From contig CALCJG010000408.1 in the NCBI GenBank assembly GCA_937967705.1, positions 1 to 7,244 of the forward strand: 7,244 bases of DNA. The letters are read 5' to 3'. Below, piece by piece: positions 6,242 to 7,244 of this stretch. Position 1 is the first letter of the stretch. The number at the start of each line of letters is the position of its first letter. This DNA comes from an uncultured Spirochaetia bacterium (GTDB lineage: Bacteria; Spirochaetota; UBA4802; JAGODF01). The notes under the pieces were generated by a model. It was not told the origin of the DNA and searched no databases. It was given only the letters and a program-made list of their open reading frames with translations. Position numbers and translations under genes: made by a program.

Positions 6242-7005
6242 TCAGAGCAGCCGCACATAAGCCCCGAAGACCCAGCCGAAACGCTCCTTGCGGCATCCCT
6301 CCCAGCCACCGCCGTCGCGGTCGTCCGCATAATACCAGTAGTCCTCCAGGCTTCCCACCCGCCTCTTGTCCCTGGTGCGGGCCAGGATCAGAATAATTTT
6401 ACCGGGCGGCAGGGCGGGTAGCCTTTTTTGACAGAATTCCTCGGAGTAATAGTGGATTCTAGCGGCCTTCACATCGGGGGCGGCACGGATCCGCACATGG
6501 TCCCGCGTAACGCCCTCACGCCCGCCCATCGTTACGGCCGGGACGTCCCCGATCATCACCCCGGTTCCCGGGGGGACCGGATCATCCCGGTTGTAGAGAT
6601 GAAAGCTGTTTTCGCATTTTAACAGGCTGCCATGGAGATAATGGCCGGAGGGGTAAACGAAGCGGCAGCGTGTTTTCTTTACAGCAGGAGGTGGCGGGCC
6701 CATTTTGCCGGTGATGTGATCCATGAGATCATAGGCGGAATAACGGGCATAATCAAGGTCCAGAGTCCCGCCGTCTACGATCCGGTATCGTCCCGAAATT
6801 TCCGCCATTCCTTCCCCTTCCGCAAATCCCCGGAATTTTCCGTCCCTGACGAACCGGACTTCATAGGGGCGCCCCGCTCTCTCAAAGGGAGCAGTTGTGA
6901 GCCACCACCGCGAAGAGGCCATATACTCCAGGCTCAGTTTGCCGGACCCGCCCAGGAGCAGGACAGCGCCCACCAAAAAAAGATGATCAAAGCTGTTCTA
7001 TGCAT
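6242..7005 (-). pseudogene. Exported protein with C-terminal SH3-like domain, interrupted by an apparent frameshift after the signal peptide
   Basis: The body of the gene is open from about 6997 to the stop at 6242. Its only early start is a TTG (6976) with no ribosome binding site, followed by a hydrophobic stretch (VGAVLLLGGSG). The frame just upstream has an ATG at 7005 with AGAGAG before it, encoding MHRTALIIFF and then running into a stop. The two join perfectly if the T7 tract (6981-6975 on the minus strand) had one more T, giving a signal peptide MHRTALIIFFLVGAVLLLGG. Using the TTG numbering (244 residues), 25-75 is beta-rich, KMGPPPPAVKK at about 90-100 is a linker, and 156-244 is SH3-like: VTRDHVRIRAAPD is the usual bacterial SH3 opening and FGWVFGAYVRLL its close. 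Such domains bind cell wall or protein partners in the periplasm. The frameshift may be a sequencing or assembly error, a real lesion, or slippage. Role unknown. Confidence 0.66.
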
Positions 7006-7026
7006 GTATTACTCTCTGCAACAGGA

Positions 7027-7055
7027 ATCCTTGCCGGGTGCAGGCCCGTTGTCAA
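7027..7055 (-). promoter_or_regulatory. Possible promoter of the SH3-domain gene
   Basis: On the minus strand TTGACA (7055-7050) is perfect; 17 bases later is AAGGAT (7032-7027), only a partial -10. Transcription would start near 7020, about 15 bases upstream of the ATG at 7005. The -10 candidate lies in one arm of the inverted repeat 7027-7100. Confidence 0.35.
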
Positions 7056-7100
7056 GTCCATACCGGGCAGCCGGAGTATATTCCCGGATTCGGCAAGGAT
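7027..7100. repeat. 10-bp inverted repeat with smaller nested hairpins
   Basis: ATCCTTGCCG (7027-7036) and CGGCAAGGAT (7091-7100) are perfect reverse complements, 54 bases apart. Inside are smaller pairings, CGGG/CCCG at 7035-7038 and 7045-7048, and CCGGG/CCCGG at 7063-7067 and 7083-7087. It lies downstream of the minus-strand gene ending at 7140 and upstream of the SH3 gene, so it could terminate the first or regulate the second. There is no T-run. Confidence 0.5.
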
Positions 7101-7139
7101 CTGTTTAGCGTCCGGGGCATCGGCCGGTGGGGGATGATG

Positions 7140-7244
7140 TCACAGCGCCAGGTCACTGCGGCCGTAGGAGGTGACCACCTGGGCAAAGGAGAGCTCGTAG
7201 CGCTCCTGCATGTGTCCCTCCATCTGCTCCCGAAGGTTGGCCCT
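7140..7244 (-). CDS. C-terminal fragment of an unidentified protein
   Basis: From the window edge to a TGA at 7142-7140 the minus strand is open for 34 codons and ends ...SYGRSDLAL. The fragment is rich in Glu, Gln and Arg (REQMEGHMQERYELSFAQ) and looks like the amphipathic C-terminal helix of a soluble protein. The codon composition is gene-like, and the gene would end 134 bases before the SH3 gene's ATG. I do not recognise the family. Confidence 0.5.
   Translation of the reverse strand, partial: RANLREQMEGHMQERYELSFAQVVTSYGRSDLAL

Noticed and set aside
1..7244. CRISPR array, tRNA, rRNA, transposase or phage genes
   Set aside because: No repeated spacer-repeat units, cloverleaf-like stretches or transposase motifs were seen on either strand.

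Overview
This is a 7.2 kb piece of a bacterial chromosome, almost certainly an end of a metagenomic or draft contig, because the first 16 bases are Illumina adapter rather than genome. GC content looks moderately high, and the FAD dehydrogenase gene is visibly richer in G+C than the IclR gene. The mix of genes (receiver-PAS-PAS-HD-GYP protein, IclR and Crp/Fnr regulators, small b-type cytochrome-like membrane protein, OsmC protein, FAD dehydrogenase resembling COG2509) would fit an anaerobic member of the Desulfobacterota (old Deltaproteobacteria). That placement is an inference from gene content only; there is no rRNA or marker gene here.

Layout. 17-1610 (minus): c-di-GMP phosphodiesterase-type signalling protein with a degenerate receiver, two PAS domains and an HD-GYP domain, cut off at the contig end. 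1611-1776: divergent control region with a strong sigma70-type promoter for the minus gene and overlapping -10 hexamers for the plus side. 1777-3758 (plus): three co-directional genes, an IclR regulator, a Crp/Fnr-like regulator and a four-helix bis-histidine membrane protein, with gaps of 47 and 69 bases, so possibly one transcript. 3815-4725 (minus, convergent with the previous group): OsmC-family protein followed by a small exported lipocalin-like protein. 4726-4908: divergent intergenic region. 4909-6192 (plus): 427-residue FAD-dependent dehydrogenase. 6205-6225: hairpin between convergent genes. 6242-7005 (minus): exported protein with a C-terminal SH3-like domain, whose signal peptide is split from its body by an apparent one-base frameshift in a T7 tract. 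7006-7139: intergenic region with a 10-bp inverted repeat and a promoter-like sequence. 7140-7244 (minus): C-terminal fragment of an unidentified gene.

How the genes might work together. The cytochrome-like gene lies behind two one-component regulators, which suggests (inference) a ligand- or redox-controlled membrane electron-transfer component. OsmC-like and FAD proteins on divergent transcripts nearby are also redox-type functions, but nothing in the sequence proves a shared pathway. No tRNA, rRNA, CRISPR array, insertion sequence or phage gene is seen. I did not find a convincing new multi-gene system. The most useful second-look items are the adapter, the split signal-peptide gene, the degenerate receiver and the bis-His membrane protein in its regulator cluster.
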